43,350 nucleotides of DNA from JAAYEA01 sp012689325. Lineage in GTDB: Bacteria > Chloroflexota > Anaerolineae > JAAYEA01. The notes under the pieces were generated by a model. The model did no database searches. It was given only the letters and a program-made list of their open reading frames with translations, and was not told the origin of the DNA. The position numbers and the translations under genes are program-made. Of the stretch, positions 11,614-20,783 are shown piece after piece (the first letter of the stretch is position 1; each line of letters starts with the position of its first letter). The stretch covers positions 1-43,350 of the forward strand of contig DAITVZ010000044.1 of the NCBI GenBank assembly GCA_036841525.1, read 5' to 3'.

Positions 11614-12054
11614 ATGATCGAAGTGGCATTGGAGCCGTCGAAAGAAACGGTAACGAAGCTAAGGTGGTCGGCGTACGTGGAGGAAGACAACGCTCCCTTT
11701 GAGCTGTACATCCCCAAGTGGAGAGTCCCGGAGCCGTGGCCCGGCCGGATTCGCGTGGGGATCGCCGCCTACAAGGGTAAGCCCTCGGCCTTCAAGGAAA
11801 GCCCTTTCTCGGAAGGGCGGCCGGAGGACCCGATCAGGGTATTGGTGCGGCGCGTGAGCGACCTCGTCCACAGCGTCCGGTACGCCCCCCTGGGCGAGCC
11901 GGAATCGTGGCAGATCGGCGAGCCGTACATTCCCTATAGCCTCATCCCGGGCGGCGCGGACTGGCTGGTGATCGAGGTCGCCTGGGACCTGCGCAGCCGC
12001 GGGCAGTTTGGGGGCGTCCCCACCTATCGAGAGGACCCGCTTCCGGACTCGTGA
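11614..12054 (+). CDS. Small protein between methyltransferase and DUF499 ATPase, unknown function
   Basis: 146 aa, start ATG 11614 with a strong GGAGGTGA at 11603-11610, 24 bases after the methyltransferase stop. The sequence looks like a compact beta-rich soluble domain: LRWSAYVEED, FELYIPKWRVPEPWPGRIRV, IGEPYIPYSLIP and a final WLVIEVAWDL. No signal peptide, membrane segment or catalytic motif is visible and I do not recognise the family. Its position suggests a conserved accessory subunit, possibly equivalent to the small DUF3780-type proteins reported beside DUF1156/DUF499 genes, but I cannot confirm homology. Confidence 0.7.
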   Translation: MIEVALEPSKETVTKLRWSAYVEEDNAPFELYIPKWRVPEPWPGRIRVGIAAYKGKPSAFKESPFSEGRPEDPIRVLVRRVSDLVHSVRYAPLGEPESWQIGEPYIPYSLIPGGADWLVIEVAWDLRSRGQFGGVPTYREDPLPDS

Positions 12055-12228
12055 GCCCATGGCTGACCAGGGTGGGCCGGCCAAGTGGCCCGAGTGTTCA
12101 TGGCAGGCTCGGCATGGAATGCCGGCCGAACGCGATGAATCGCGTACTACCAACCCAGGAGAGCCTTGGGCATATAGAGACAAAAGCAAGATTCCTCCCC
12201 GACACATCAGTCACGCAAGGAGGCCCGG

Positions 12229-15200
12229 ATGGCGATCACCAACTATGAACGCGTCGGCAAGGCGCTGGAATTGCTCAAGGACGGCTTGCGGCCCTTTGTG
12301 GAGCGCGAGCTTCAGGCGCAATATGGCGGGTATTGGGTCACCAAAGTCACGGTTGACTGGCGCGACGACCTGACCTGGGACGAGGACACGCCCCACCTGG
12401 ACGCGGCGGTGCTGCTGCGCATGATGTGGGATCAGTGGAACGCGACCTTTCGCAACACCCTGGGCCACGCCGAGCGCAGCCTGGTCAGCGAGCTGCGCGA
12501 GGCGCGCAACCGGTGGGCGCACCAGGAGCCCTTCTCCACCGACGATGCTTACCGCGCCCTGGACTCGGCGGCGCGGCTGCTCACGGCCATTTCCGCTCCC
12601 CAGGCCGAGGAGCTGGAGCGGCTCAAGATGGAGCTGCTGCGCGTGCGCTTCGACGAGCAGGTGCGCGGCGAAAAACGCAAGAGCGCCGGGACGGCCATCG
12701 AGACCCAGGGCAACGGCGGCCTCAAGCCCTGGCGCGAGGTGGTGAGCCCCCATCGCGATGTGGCCAGCGGGCGCTATCAGCAGGCCGAGTTTGCCGCGGA
12801 CCTCTGGCAAGTGCACCTGGGCCAGGGCTCCGACGAATACCGCAACCCGGCCGAGTTCTTCCGCCGCACCTTCCTGACCGACAGCCTGCGGGGGCTGCTC
12901 GTGGGCGCGGTGCGCCGGCTCTCCGGCGAGGGCGGCGACCCGGTGGTGCAGCTCCAGACCAACTTTGGCGGCGGCAAGACCCACTCCATGCTGGCCCTCT
13001 ATCACCTCTTTTCGGGGGCCGCGCCCGGCGAGCTGCTGGGCATCGACGAGGTGGTCAAGGAGGCGGGCGGCAAGATGCCTGCGACCCCGGTGCGCCGCGT
13101 GGTGCTGGTGGGCAACCGCATCTCGCCGGGCAACCCAGTGGTCAAGCCCGATGGCACGGTGGTGCGCACGCTCTGGGGCGAGCTGGCCTGGCAACTGGGC
13201 GGCCGGCCCGCCTTTGAGCGCATCCGCGCCGACGATGAGCGGGCGACCAGCCCCGGCGACGCGCTGCGTGAGCTGCTGAACGAGCACGCCCCCTGCCTGA
13301 TCCTCATCGACGAATGGGTGGCTTATGCGCGCCAGCTCCACGAGACCGCCGACCTGCCCGGGGGCAGCTTTGAGACGCACTTTACCTTTGCCCAGGCGCT
13401 GACCGAATCGGCCAAGCTGGCCAAGCAATGCTTGGTGGTGATCAGCCTGCCGGCCTCCGATGCCGGGCCCTCGCCGCACACGCGCGCCGACGACGTGGAG
13501 GTGGGCGGGGAACGAGGCCGCGCCGCGCTCGACCGCCTACGCAACGCCGTGGGCCGCGTCGAGTCCTCCTGGCGGCCGGCCAGCGCCGAGGAAGGCTTTG
13601 AGATCGTGCGCCGGCGCCTCTTTGAGCCGCTGGTCAGCGAGGCGCAATTCCTGGCGCGCGACTCGGTGGCGCGGGCCTTTTATGACCTCTATCGCACGCA
13701 GAGCGCCGAGTTCCCGCCCGAGTCCCGCGAGGCGGAATATGAGAAGCGACTCAAGGCCGCCTACCCGATCCACCCCGAGGTCTTTGACCGGCTCTACACC
13801 GACTGGTCCACCCTGCTCAAGTTCCAGCGCACCCGCGGCGTGCTGCGCCTGATGGCCGCGGTGATTCACAGCCTGTGGGAGAAGGGCGACCGCAACCCGC
13901 TGATCCTGCCGGCGAGCATCCCCATCGACGACCCCCGCGTCCAGTTCGAGCTGACGCGCTACCTCTCGGACAACTGGGTGCCGGTGATCGAAAAGGACGT
14001 GGATGGGCCCAACGCGCTGCCGTTGAGACTGGATGGCGAGGTGGCCAACCTGGGCAAGTTCTCCGCCTGCCGGCGCGTGGCGCGCACCATCTATCTCGGC
14101 TCGGCGCCTACGGTGGCTGCCGCCAATCGGGGCCTGGAGGACCGCCGCATCAGGCTCGGCTGCGTGATGCCCGGCGAATCGACGGCGGTCTTTGGCGATG
14201 CCCTGCGGCGGCTGAGCGGCACCGCCACCTACCTCTATCAGGACGGCGCGCGCTACTGGTACTCCACCCAGCCGACGGTGACCAAGCTCGCCGAGGATCG
14301 CGCCGAGCAATACGCGCGCAACCCGGATGCCGTGGCTCAAGAGCTGGAGAAGCGGCTGCGGGCGGACCTGCATCGCACCGGCGATTTTAGCCGCGTCCAC
14401 CCCTTGCCCCAGTCCAGCGTCGACGTGCCCGACGACCTGGACGCGCGCCTCGTGGTGCTCGGCAGCGACCACCTCTACAGCAAGGAGCCGGACAACGCCG
14501 CCGAGCGGGCGGCCAAGGCCATCTGGGCCTCGCGGGGCAACACGCCGCGCCTCTACCGCAACACCCTGGCCTTCCTGGCGGCGGATCAGACCCGCTGGGC
14601 CGACCTGGACGAGGCGCTACGTCGCTACCTGGCCTGGGAGTCCATCCTCGGGGAGAAGGAGACGCTCAACCTCGATCCGCACCAGGTCAAGCAAGCCGAG
14701 ACGCAAAAGGCTTCCGCCGACGTCATGGTGACGGCGCGCCTGCCGGAGGCCTACCAGTGGCTGCTGGCGCCGGTACAGGGGACGCCCCAGGGGCCGGTGG
14801 TCTGGGAGGCCAAGCGGCTCAACGGGCAGGACGCGCTGGCGGTGCGCGCCAGCAAAAAGCTCAGGAACGACGACCTGCTGGCCACCGTGCTGGCGGGGAC
14901 CCAGTTGCGCATGGAGCTGGATCGCATCCCGCTCTGGCGCGGGGATCATGTGGCGATCAAGCAGCTCGTGGAGGATTTCGCCAGCTATCCCTACCTGCGC
15001 CGGCTGCAATCGCCGGCGGTGCTGGTCAGGGCGGTCAACGATGGCCTGGGCTTGCTGCTGTGGGACACCGAGTCCTTTGCCTACGCCGATAGCAATGACG
15101 AGCTGGCGAGCCGCTACCGTGGCTTGCGCGCCGGCCATGTGACTCTATCGGAGGACTCGCCAGCGGGCTTGCTGGTGCGCCCCGAGGTGGCCAGGCGGCA

Positions 15201-15567
15201 GATGGACGCCGAGGCAAAGCGAGCAACGACCCCTGGTGGGACGCCGCCCGGCCCAGGCGGTGGTGCCACACCTGGCCCGGAGGGCGAAGGGACTACGCCA
15301 GGTGGAGGCACGCGTCCGCCGGCACCTGCTCTGGCCAAACGTTTCCACGGCACCGTCGTCCTGGACGCCACGCGCGTGGGCCGCGACGCGGGCCGGGTCG
15401 CCGATGAGGTGATCGCGCATCTGGTGGGGCTGGTCGGCGCCCGGGTGACGGTGACGCTCGAGATCGAGGCCGAGGTGCCGTCGGGTGTCCCCGAGCATGT
15501 CCAGCGCACGGTCACTGCGAACAGCCAGACGCTCAAGTTCGCCAGCCATGGATTCGAGGAGGAGTGA
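12229..15567 (+). CDS. DUF499 P-loop ATPase with N-terminal HEPN (Swt1-like) motif
   Basis: 1112 aa, start ATG 12229 with AAGGAGG at 12217-12223. Residues about 1-130 form a helical domain with RNRWAH (Arg93 to His98), the R-x4-H signature of HEPN ribonucleases of the Swt1 type. Walker A is NFGGGKTH (Lys250) and Walker B is LILIDEW (Asp361), typical of DUF499 ATPases, a family that as I recall includes PglY/BrxC-like BREX proteins. Near residues 1010-1035 a Gly/Pro/Thr-rich linker precedes a small C-terminal domain. It is likely the large ATPase of the defence complex, and the HEPN domain could provide an RNA-cutting abortive output. A 174-bp gap separates it from the previous gene. Confidence 0.87.
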   Translation: MAITNYERVGKALELLKDGLRPFVERELQAQYGGYWVTKVTVDWRDDLTWDEDTPHLDAAVLLRMMWDQWNATFRNTLGHAERSLVSELREARNRWAHQEPFSTDDAYRALDSAARLLTAISAPQAEELERLKMELLRVRFDEQVRGEKRKSAGTAIETQGNGGLKPWREVVSPHRDVASGRYQQAEFAADLWQVHLGQGSDEYRNPAEFFRRTFLTDSLRGLLVGAVRRLSGEGGDPVVQLQTNFGGGKTHSMLALYHLFSGAAPGELLGIDEVVKEAGGKMPATPVRRVVLVGNRISPGNPVVKPDGTVVRTLWGELAWQLGGRPAFERIRADDERATSPGDALRELLNEHAPCLILIDEWVAYARQLHETADLPGGSFETHFTFAQALTESAKLAKQCLVVISLPASDAGPSPHTRADDVEVGGERGRAALDRLRNAVGRVESSWRPASAEEGFEIVRRRLFEPLVSEAQFLARDSVARAFYDLYRTQSAEFPPESREAEYEKRLKAAYPIHPEVFDRLYTDWSTLLKFQRTRGVLRLMAAVIHSLWEKGDRNPLILPASIPIDDPRVQFELTRYLSDNWVPVIEKDVDGPNALPLRLDGEVANLGKFSACRRVARTIYLGSAPTVAAANRGLEDRRIRLGCVMPGESTAVFGDALRRLSGTATYLYQDGARYWYSTQPTVTKLAEDRAEQYARNPDAVAQELEKRLRADLHRTGDFSRVHPLPQSSVDVPDDLDARLVVLGSDHLYSKEPDNAAERAAKAIWASRGNTPRLYRNTLAFLAADQTRWADLDEALRRYLAWESILGEKETLNLDPHQVKQAETQKASADVMVTARLPEAYQWLLAPVQGTPQGPVVWEAKRLNGQDALAVRASKKLRNDDLLATVLAGTQLRMELDRIPLWRGDHVAIKQLVEDFASYPYLRRLQSPAVLVRAVNDGLGLLLWDTESFAYADSNDELASRYRGLRAGHVTLSEDSPAGLLVRPEVARRQMDAEAKRATTPGGTPPGPGGGATPGPEGEGTTPGGGTRPPAPALAKRFHGTVVLDATRVGRDAGRVADEVIAHLVGLVGARVTVTLEIEAEVPSGVPEHVQRTVTANSQTLKFASHGFEEE

Positions 15568-15708
15568 GCGGCCCCGCGGCCGGCCCGTACAAGCGCCGCC
15601 GCGCAGATCCGGCTGCCATGCCACCTGCTCTGCCTGCGGCCACACCTGGCGAACATGCTTTGGCTGCCGCGATGCTTCTAAATATCACGTGTTGCGCGCC
15701 GTCGCCAT

Positions 15709-15737
15709 TTGACAGCCCGCTTCAATGCTGGTAGCAT
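15709..15737 (+). promoter_or_regulatory. Sigma-70-type promoter P1
   Basis: TTGACA (15709-15714), a 17-bp spacer and TAGCAT (15732-15737). The -35 matches the consensus fully and the -10 at four of six positions. It is upstream of the 1567-aa gene and in its direction. Confidence 0.5.
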
Positions 15738-15818
15738 GCTTGCCGATGGGCACTTGCTGGCGCCAGCCTGGGTATCTTGCGGGGATCTGCTGGTGAAATG
15801 TTGCGATTTGCGAGTTGT

Positions 15819-15847
15819 TTGACATGGCGTTGGAGCTGCGATAGAAT
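15819..15847 (+). promoter_or_regulatory. Sigma-70-type promoter P2
   Basis: TTGACA (15819-15824), a 17-bp spacer and TAGAAT (15842-15847), five of six -10 positions. It lies exactly 110 bp after P1 with the same spacing. A transcript from it would have a leader of about 225 nt before ATG 16080. Confidence 0.6.
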
Positions 15848-15882
15848 GCCTTCTGTCGCATTTGGCGCTATCGAATCGCAGC
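15835..15882. promoter_or_regulatory. Inverted repeat flanking the P2 -10 box
   Basis: GCTGCGAT (15835-15842) and ATCGCAGC (15875-15882) are perfect 8-bp inverted repeats; the left arm touches the -10 box of P2 and the right arm falls in the early leader. This is a plausible repressor site or 5'-end hairpin. The function is inferred from position. Confidence 0.35.
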
Positions 15883-15966
15883 GCGCGGCCGGAGATTCGG
15901 GCAACGATTGAGCCTCGGTCTCGCCCGACAGCATGTTTTGCTTGCGCGATGCATCCAGGGTGCAAA

Positions 15967-16020
15967 GGCCCGCTGATAGGGTGGTCCCACCGGGCCAGCT
16001 CTTGTCCGATGGCCCGTTTT
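15967..16020 (+). promoter_or_regulatory. Possible transcription attenuator (competing hairpins)
   Basis: CGGGCC at 15991-15996 can pair upstream with GGCCCG at 15967-15972, or, extended as CGGGCCA, downstream with TGGCCCG at 16010-16016. The downstream hairpin is followed by TTTTCT and resembles a weak intrinsic terminator; the upstream hairpin would prevent it. The arrangement sits in the leader downstream of both promoters. No ligand-binding consensus is recognised and the T tract is short, so attenuation is a hypothesis. Confidence 0.4.
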
Positions 16021-16079
16021 CTGCGCCTTGTCAGTTCAGCGGCTCTACATATCTAGTTTGCACAAGAGGCGGGTTGAGC

Positions 16080-19000
16080 ATGGCTGATTTGCCCCAAGAC
16101 AGCAGTCTCACGTACTACCTGCAGCAGGCGCGCGCCAAAGCCAAAGAAAACCGCTTTGAAGAGGCGCTCGCCGACGCCGCGACGGCCCTCAACCTCGCGT
16201 TGCAGCAGGAGGAAATCGACCTGATCCAGGCCATCCGGGCCGAGATCAAGCAGGCCCGAGATCGGAGGGTCCAAGAGCTCTCTGGATACCTCCGGTCCCT
16301 GCTGGCCAGGCCGCTGGACGACCTGGATCGCGATGCCCTGCAGAAGGCGAGCACGGGCGGCCAGGAAGCGTTCAGCGAGCTGCAAAGCGTCGATCCCCTC
16401 GCTGCTCAGCCCCTCGCTGCCGGCTGGAACACCCTCAAGAGCCGCATCGAGACGCGGCTCGACCTGCTGATGACCAGAGATGAGCTCAACCGCCTGTGGG
16501 CGGCGCCTCAGCTCAAGGTTCTGGAGTACCGTGCGGCCTTGCAGAAGGCCGATGAGGTGGCCGGGAGGCACCCCGGCGAGATGGAATTCCGGGATCTGCA
16601 GGCTGAGGCCCAGAGGCGGCTGGACGAGGCCAGGAAACTAGAGGGCGACTTGACCACCCAAGCCGGCCAGGCCGAGTTCAGCCGGCTCCTGGGTGCACTC
16701 GAGGGGCTGAAGGAAGCGGGCGAGACGCAGTTGCCCTGGTACGAATGGGGCGACCAGAAGCGAGAGGATGGCACCTCTGTGCGCGCCGTCATCAGCACCG
16801 ACAGGTATGCCCCGGCCCCCGAGGCCCTGGGTCATGTCCGCCAGTTGGCCCAGGCTTTCGAGGAAGGCAAGGCCAGGGAGTATAGGCAGAATGCGCAGGT
16901 GGCGCTGCCCGCGGAGCCGGAAGGGGCGGAGGAGCAAATAAGGAAAGGTTTGGTCTTTGGCAATTTACTGCCGGATACGCGCCAGAGCCTCCAGGGCTAC
17001 CTGGATGCCGAGGTCCTGCCCGCCGTCGCGGTCCGCCAAGCAGCCAAGGCCAAGCTTGACGAGGCGCTGAACACCTTGCGCTCTACCCAAGACGCCGCCC
17101 AGGCAGCCGGGAAGGCCAGAGAGGCCCAGCGCAGGGACGGCCACTGGCTGGGTTTCGCCGCCGAGCTGCACCGTGAGCTGGGCCCAGAGCTCGGCCGCGA
17201 CTGGGGCGCCAAGCTGCGGGCCGCCGAAGAGCAGCGCGCGGCCGGCGAGTTCAAAGAGGCGCTGGCGGCGGCGCGGCGGGTTCAGGAACAGGCGGCGGGG
17301 CTGCCGGGTTTCGATGAGGTTCTGGCGCAGGCGCAGGCCCTGGTGGAATGCTGCCAGGCGGACACCGCCCTGTTCGAACAGGTCACCCAACAGGGGAAGG
17401 AGATCGTCGCCCTGGCCGACCAGGACCTGGGCACGGCGGAGCGCCTCCTGGCAGAGATCGAGACGCTGGTGGCCGGCAGGCCGCAGCGCTTCATGCAGCT
17501 CCTCTTTGCCCCCCGCCGAAAGGTGCAAGAGTGCCAGACCCTCGAGCAGGCGATGGCGCAGTGGGAAAGGCGGCTGGACGAATCCCACCCGGCCAGGCTC
17601 GGGGACAGCCTCTACGCCGACGCCGACAGGGTGCGCGGTGTTCTGGCTGGACTGCAGGATATCAACAAAGAGATCGACGCCCGCGGGGCGCGGCGCCAGC
17701 TCGCTCATCTGCGCGCGCGCGTGGATGCCCGCCGTCGTTTCATCGAGGGCCGGGCCGACTGGGAAGTGGGGCGTTACAGGTCGGCTCAAGAGCACTGGCA
17801 GTCCGTTCAGCAGCTGAACGGCGACGATGCCGCGCTGGCCGCCGAGTGGCTCGGACGCGCCCAGGACGCCAGCGAGGTGACCGAAAAGCTGGCGCAGGCC
17901 CAGCAGTTGCGCGCCGAGGGCAAGCTGTCGCAAGCCGCGGAGGTCCTTGACCCCTGGCGGACCCGCGCCTCGCCTCTGCAGGCCGAGGTGAGAAAGCTGC
18001 ACCAGGCCGTGATTGCGGAGCGTAGGGCCCAGCTCGTCCAGGACATCGACGGCATGATCCGCGCGCTGGACGAGAACCCCGTCTATTCGCGCCTGATCCG
18101 CCAGGTCGAGGCTCTGGAGGAGATCGACCATGACCTCGCCAGCGAGTACAAAGCCAGCTATTATCCCCTGATCCACGTTCGCCTGGGCGACCTGGCGCTG
18201 AAAGCTGACCAGTACGACAGGGCGCTCGCGCACTATGAGACGGGCCTGTCATACGCCCAGGATGCGGAGCGCTCGGCCCTCTTGCTGGGGAAACGCAAGG
18301 CCGCCACGGCGCGGGCCTGGGGCGCTGCGGAGGCCCACGAACGGGATGGCCAGCTCGGCCCGGCCTGCCAGGCCCTGGACAAGCTGCTGGGTGACTATGC
18401 CGATGACATCAGGACCTTATACTGGCTGGCCGGGCTGGCGCTGAAGAAGGCGGAGACCGAGCAAGATCCGGCTCTCAAGCGCGCCGAACGGGAGCGCGCG
18501 ACGCGCTGCTGCGATGCCGCCGAGCGGCGGCTGAACGAGGCCGAGCGCTGGAACGATCCCGGACGGGTCGGTTTTGCCAGCGCGGACGAGATCCTGGAGT
18601 GGCAGGCCCTGTTCGAGTTGATGCGTATCCGGATCAACGCCCAGGATCGGGCCAGCCGGGCCCTGGAGCGGATCGCCGAGCAATTGCGCCCCGAGGGCAG
18701 CATCAGCGAGTACCGCATGGCTCGCGAAGCCAAGGATGCCCTCCAGCAAGCGCTCCTTCAGCAAGCGAGCGACATGATGGCGGAGGAGCAGCCCGGCGCG
18801 CGCCTGCAGGCGCTGCCCCAGGCGATGCAGAACAACATCGCCAGGGACCGGGCCGAGACTGAGCGCTATATCCTGGCTCTGGCCAGGGACCGGATAGACG
18901 AGGACTATCAGAGGATGGAGGGCGACCTGAGCCGCGAGCTGCGCTCGAGCTTTGGCAAGACCGCCGACCCTCCCCTGGAATCCCTGGTCTTCCAGGCTGC

Positions 19001-20783
19001 TCCTCCCGCTGCCGAGCTGATCAGCCGCTGGAAGCTCGGCCTCAAGATCAACGTCCTGGCCGAACCGGCCCGGGAGGGGCAGCAGGCCCGCGCCGAGGTG
19101 ATGCGCACCGCCAGCCGATTGGGGGGCACGGTCCGGCAACTGGTGGAGGATGTCCGCGGTCCGCTGACCGGCCTGGACGGGCAGGTGCTCGAGTCTATGG
19201 CGGCCCTGGAGACGCAGATTCAGTGGTGCGGCAACGCGGAAGAATGGGCCACGGAGCTGCGAGATATGCTCAATGCCTTCGACTTTGCCAAGGGCGCCAA
19301 GGAGGCGCCGGTCGGGGACTCGCTGAGCACCCGCGCCTACTGCAACCAGCTTGGCAAACACAAGGGGGCCTTGCTGAACCTCCGCAGCAATGCGCGCAAG
19401 GCGGATAACCTCATCGCTGCCGCCGTCGGCGCGGGGCGCCACCAGTACAACTCGTGGCGTCAGGTGGACTGGTCCAGCATCGTCAAGGAGCTCCTGCTGG
19501 CCAATAGCAAGCCCTTGCCCAAGGACGTGCCAGAGGTTGGCGGCGCCCCGGATCAGCAGCGAGCGGCCTTCTGGAGCGCCCTGGAGGCCGCGGACGACGC
19601 GACGAGGCGAGAGCGTTGGCAGACCGCCAGCGAGTTTCTCCTGGAAGCCAGATATGGCGACAATCTCGAGCGCGTCCCCTGGCAGGACAAGATCAACCCG
19701 ATCATTCGCCGAGCACGACTCGACGAGCGATGGGATGAGGCGCTGGATCCCCTGCACGACGACATGATCCAGTTCAGCGCCCACCGCGTGGTGGAGTGGC
19801 TGCGGCAGCGCCGCCACGACGATGAGCAGAAGCGCAATCGCTTGGTCATCGCCCTGGCGGAGCTATATGCCGCCCTCCAGGCGGACAACTGGCAAGCAGC
19901 GCTTGCCAAGATCGAAACCATGAAAAAAGAGGATCCCCAGGACCAGTACGGCTTCTGGCAACGCGCAGTCATGCGCGAACCTCGCGGGCAGGAACCGCTC
20001 TCGCTGGATAGCCTCAAGGGTCAGGTCGACACCCACCTGGCGCAGTGGCAGGTGCTCAAGGAGTGGTGCGGCGATGACGCCGATAGCGCCCTCAGGCGGT
20101 GGAACGAGGGCAAGGATGACGAGCCAAGCATGCGACAGCAAGTCGTTGAGCTGACTCGCAGCGCGCGATTCGACGAGGCCCTGAAGCTCTGCCACGATGC
20201 CCTGGAAGGGGCGGGCGTCGACCAGAGAACTAACCAACTGGGCGGAGGGTTGTCGCTCGTGGCGCTGCTGGCGCGGCTCGAGGAGATCCCCGAGGCAGTG
20301 AGAACGCCGCTGACCAGCCGCCGGCTGGAGATCGAGCTGGCCCGGATCGATGGGGTGCGGCATGATGCCAACGCGGCCCAGAACGACATCAGGTCGTGGC
20401 TGTGGGGTGAGGAAGAGGGACGCGGTACTGGCGAGAACGGCCAGGAGCTCGAGCCCGGCTCGCCAGTTGGCGAGGATGAACCGGGTGCCGAGTACGGCTC
20501 GCAGTACGGCGACGTACAGTCACCCCCTGCAGCGGGGCCTTTGTTCGTCCCTATCCCCAGCCTGAAGCGCCGCTATCTGCACAAGAGGCAGGCCCTGCTG
20601 GGCTATCTTGACCAGATCGCATCATACAACAGGTCCGGCTGCTTGCGAAGGCTTTTCAGCAAAGGCCAGCAGGCGCTGCTGCTGGCGATGTGTGAGGAGA
20701 CACTGCTAGAGCTCAGGGCCATCGCGCCCAACTCCCCGGAACTGCCGGAATGGGAGCGGCGCATCCAGGGAGAGGCCAGATGA
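16080..20783 (+). CDS. Giant TPR-like/coiled helical scaffold protein
   Basis: About 1567 aa, almost entirely alpha-helical and rich in Ala, Glu, Arg, Gln and Leu, with no signal peptide or membrane segment, so cytoplasmic. The N-terminus (YYLQQARAKAKENRFEEAL) and a central stretch (VRLGDLALKADQYDRALAHY) read as TPR repeats; much of the rest looks like degenerate TPR or coiled-coil arrays. Near the C-terminus an acidic Gly/Glu-rich linker precedes a short basic helical end. The frame is open from 15933, but ATG 16080 fits best: GAGGCGG lies just upstream and helical repeats begin immediately. The stop overlaps the next start as ATGA. It is probably a scaffold for the tubulin/vWA machine. No enzymatic motif is seen. 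Confidence 0.8.
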   Translation: MADLPQDSSLTYYLQQARAKAKENRFEEALADAATALNLALQQEEIDLIQAIRAEIKQARDRRVQELSGYLRSLLARPLDDLDRDALQKASTGGQEAFSELQSVDPLAAQPLAAGWNTLKSRIETRLDLLMTRDELNRLWAAPQLKVLEYRAALQKADEVAGRHPGEMEFRDLQAEAQRRLDEARKLEGDLTTQAGQAEFSRLLGALEGLKEAGETQLPWYEWGDQKREDGTSVRAVISTDRYAPAPEALGHVRQLAQAFEEGKAREYRQNAQVALPAEPEGAEEQIRKGLVFGNLLPDTRQSLQGYLDAEVLPAVAVRQAAKAKLDEALNTLRSTQDAAQAAGKAREAQRRDGHWLGFAAELHRELGPELGRDWGAKLRAAEEQRAAGEFKEALAAARRVQEQAAGLPGFDEVLAQAQALVECCQADTALFEQVTQQGKEIVALADQDLGTAERLLAEIETLVAGRPQRFMQLLFAPRRKVQECQTLEQAMAQWERRLDESHPARLGDSLYADADRVRGVLAGLQDINKEIDARGARRQLAHLRARVDARRRFIEGRADWEVGRYRSAQEHWQSVQQLNGDDAALAAEWLGRAQDASEVTEKLAQAQQLRAEGKLSQAAEVLDPWRTRASPLQAEVRKLHQAVIAERRAQLVQDIDGMIRALDENPVYSRLIRQVEALEEIDHDLASEYKASYYPLIHVRLGDLALKADQYDRALAHYETGLSYAQDAERSALLLGKRKAATARAWGAAEAHERDGQLGPACQALDKLLGDYADDIRTLYWLAGLALKKAETEQDPALKRAERERATRCCDAAERRLNEAERWNDPGRVGFASADEILEWQALFELMRIRINAQDRASRALERIAEQLRPEGSISEYRMAREAKDALQQALLQQASDMMAEEQPGARLQALPQAMQNNIARDRAETERYILALARDRIDEDYQRMEGDLSRELRSSFGKTADPPLESLVFQAAPPAAELISRWKLGLKINVLAEPAREGQQARAEVMRTASRLGGTVRQLVEDVRGPLTGLDGQVLESMAALETQIQWCGNAEEWATELRDMLNAFDFAKGAKEAPVGDSLSTRAYCNQLGKHKGALLNLRSNARKADNLIAAAVGAGRHQYNSWRQVDWSSIVKELLLANSKPLPKDVPEVGGAPDQQRAAFWSALEAADDATRRERWQTASEFLLEARYGDNLERVPWQDKINPIIRRARLDERWDEALDPLHDDMIQFSAHRVVEWLRQRRHDDEQKRNRLVIALAELYAALQADNWQAALAKIETMKKEDPQDQYGFWQRAVMREPRGQEPLSLDSLKGQVDTHLAQWQVLKEWCGDDADSALRRWNEGKDDEPSMRQQVVELTRSARFDEALKLCHDALEGAGVDQRTNQLGGGLSLVALLARLEEIPEAVRTPLTSRRLEIELARIDGVRHDANAAQNDIRSWLWGEEEGRGTGENGQELEPGSPVGEDEPGAEYGSQYGDVQSPPAAGPLFVPIPSLKRRYLHKRQALLGYLDQIASYNRSGCLRRLFSKGQQALLLAMCEETLLELRAIAPNSPELPEWERRIQGEAR

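Larger units (their letters stand above)
15568..16079. other. Intergenic control region before the tubulin-like operon
   Basis: About 510 bp without a convincing gene. It starts with GC-rich sequence that can fold but has no T tract, so no clear terminator ends the defence operon. It then carries two promoter-like sequences (15709-15737, 15819-15847), an inverted repeat around the second -10 box, and a leader with two competing hairpins (15967-16020). Confidence 0.6.

Noticed and set aside
12055..12228. Overlapping short plus-strand ORFs between the 146-aa protein and the DUF499 ATPase
   Set aside because: No good RBS or recognisable protein, and they run into the DUF499 gene in another frame.
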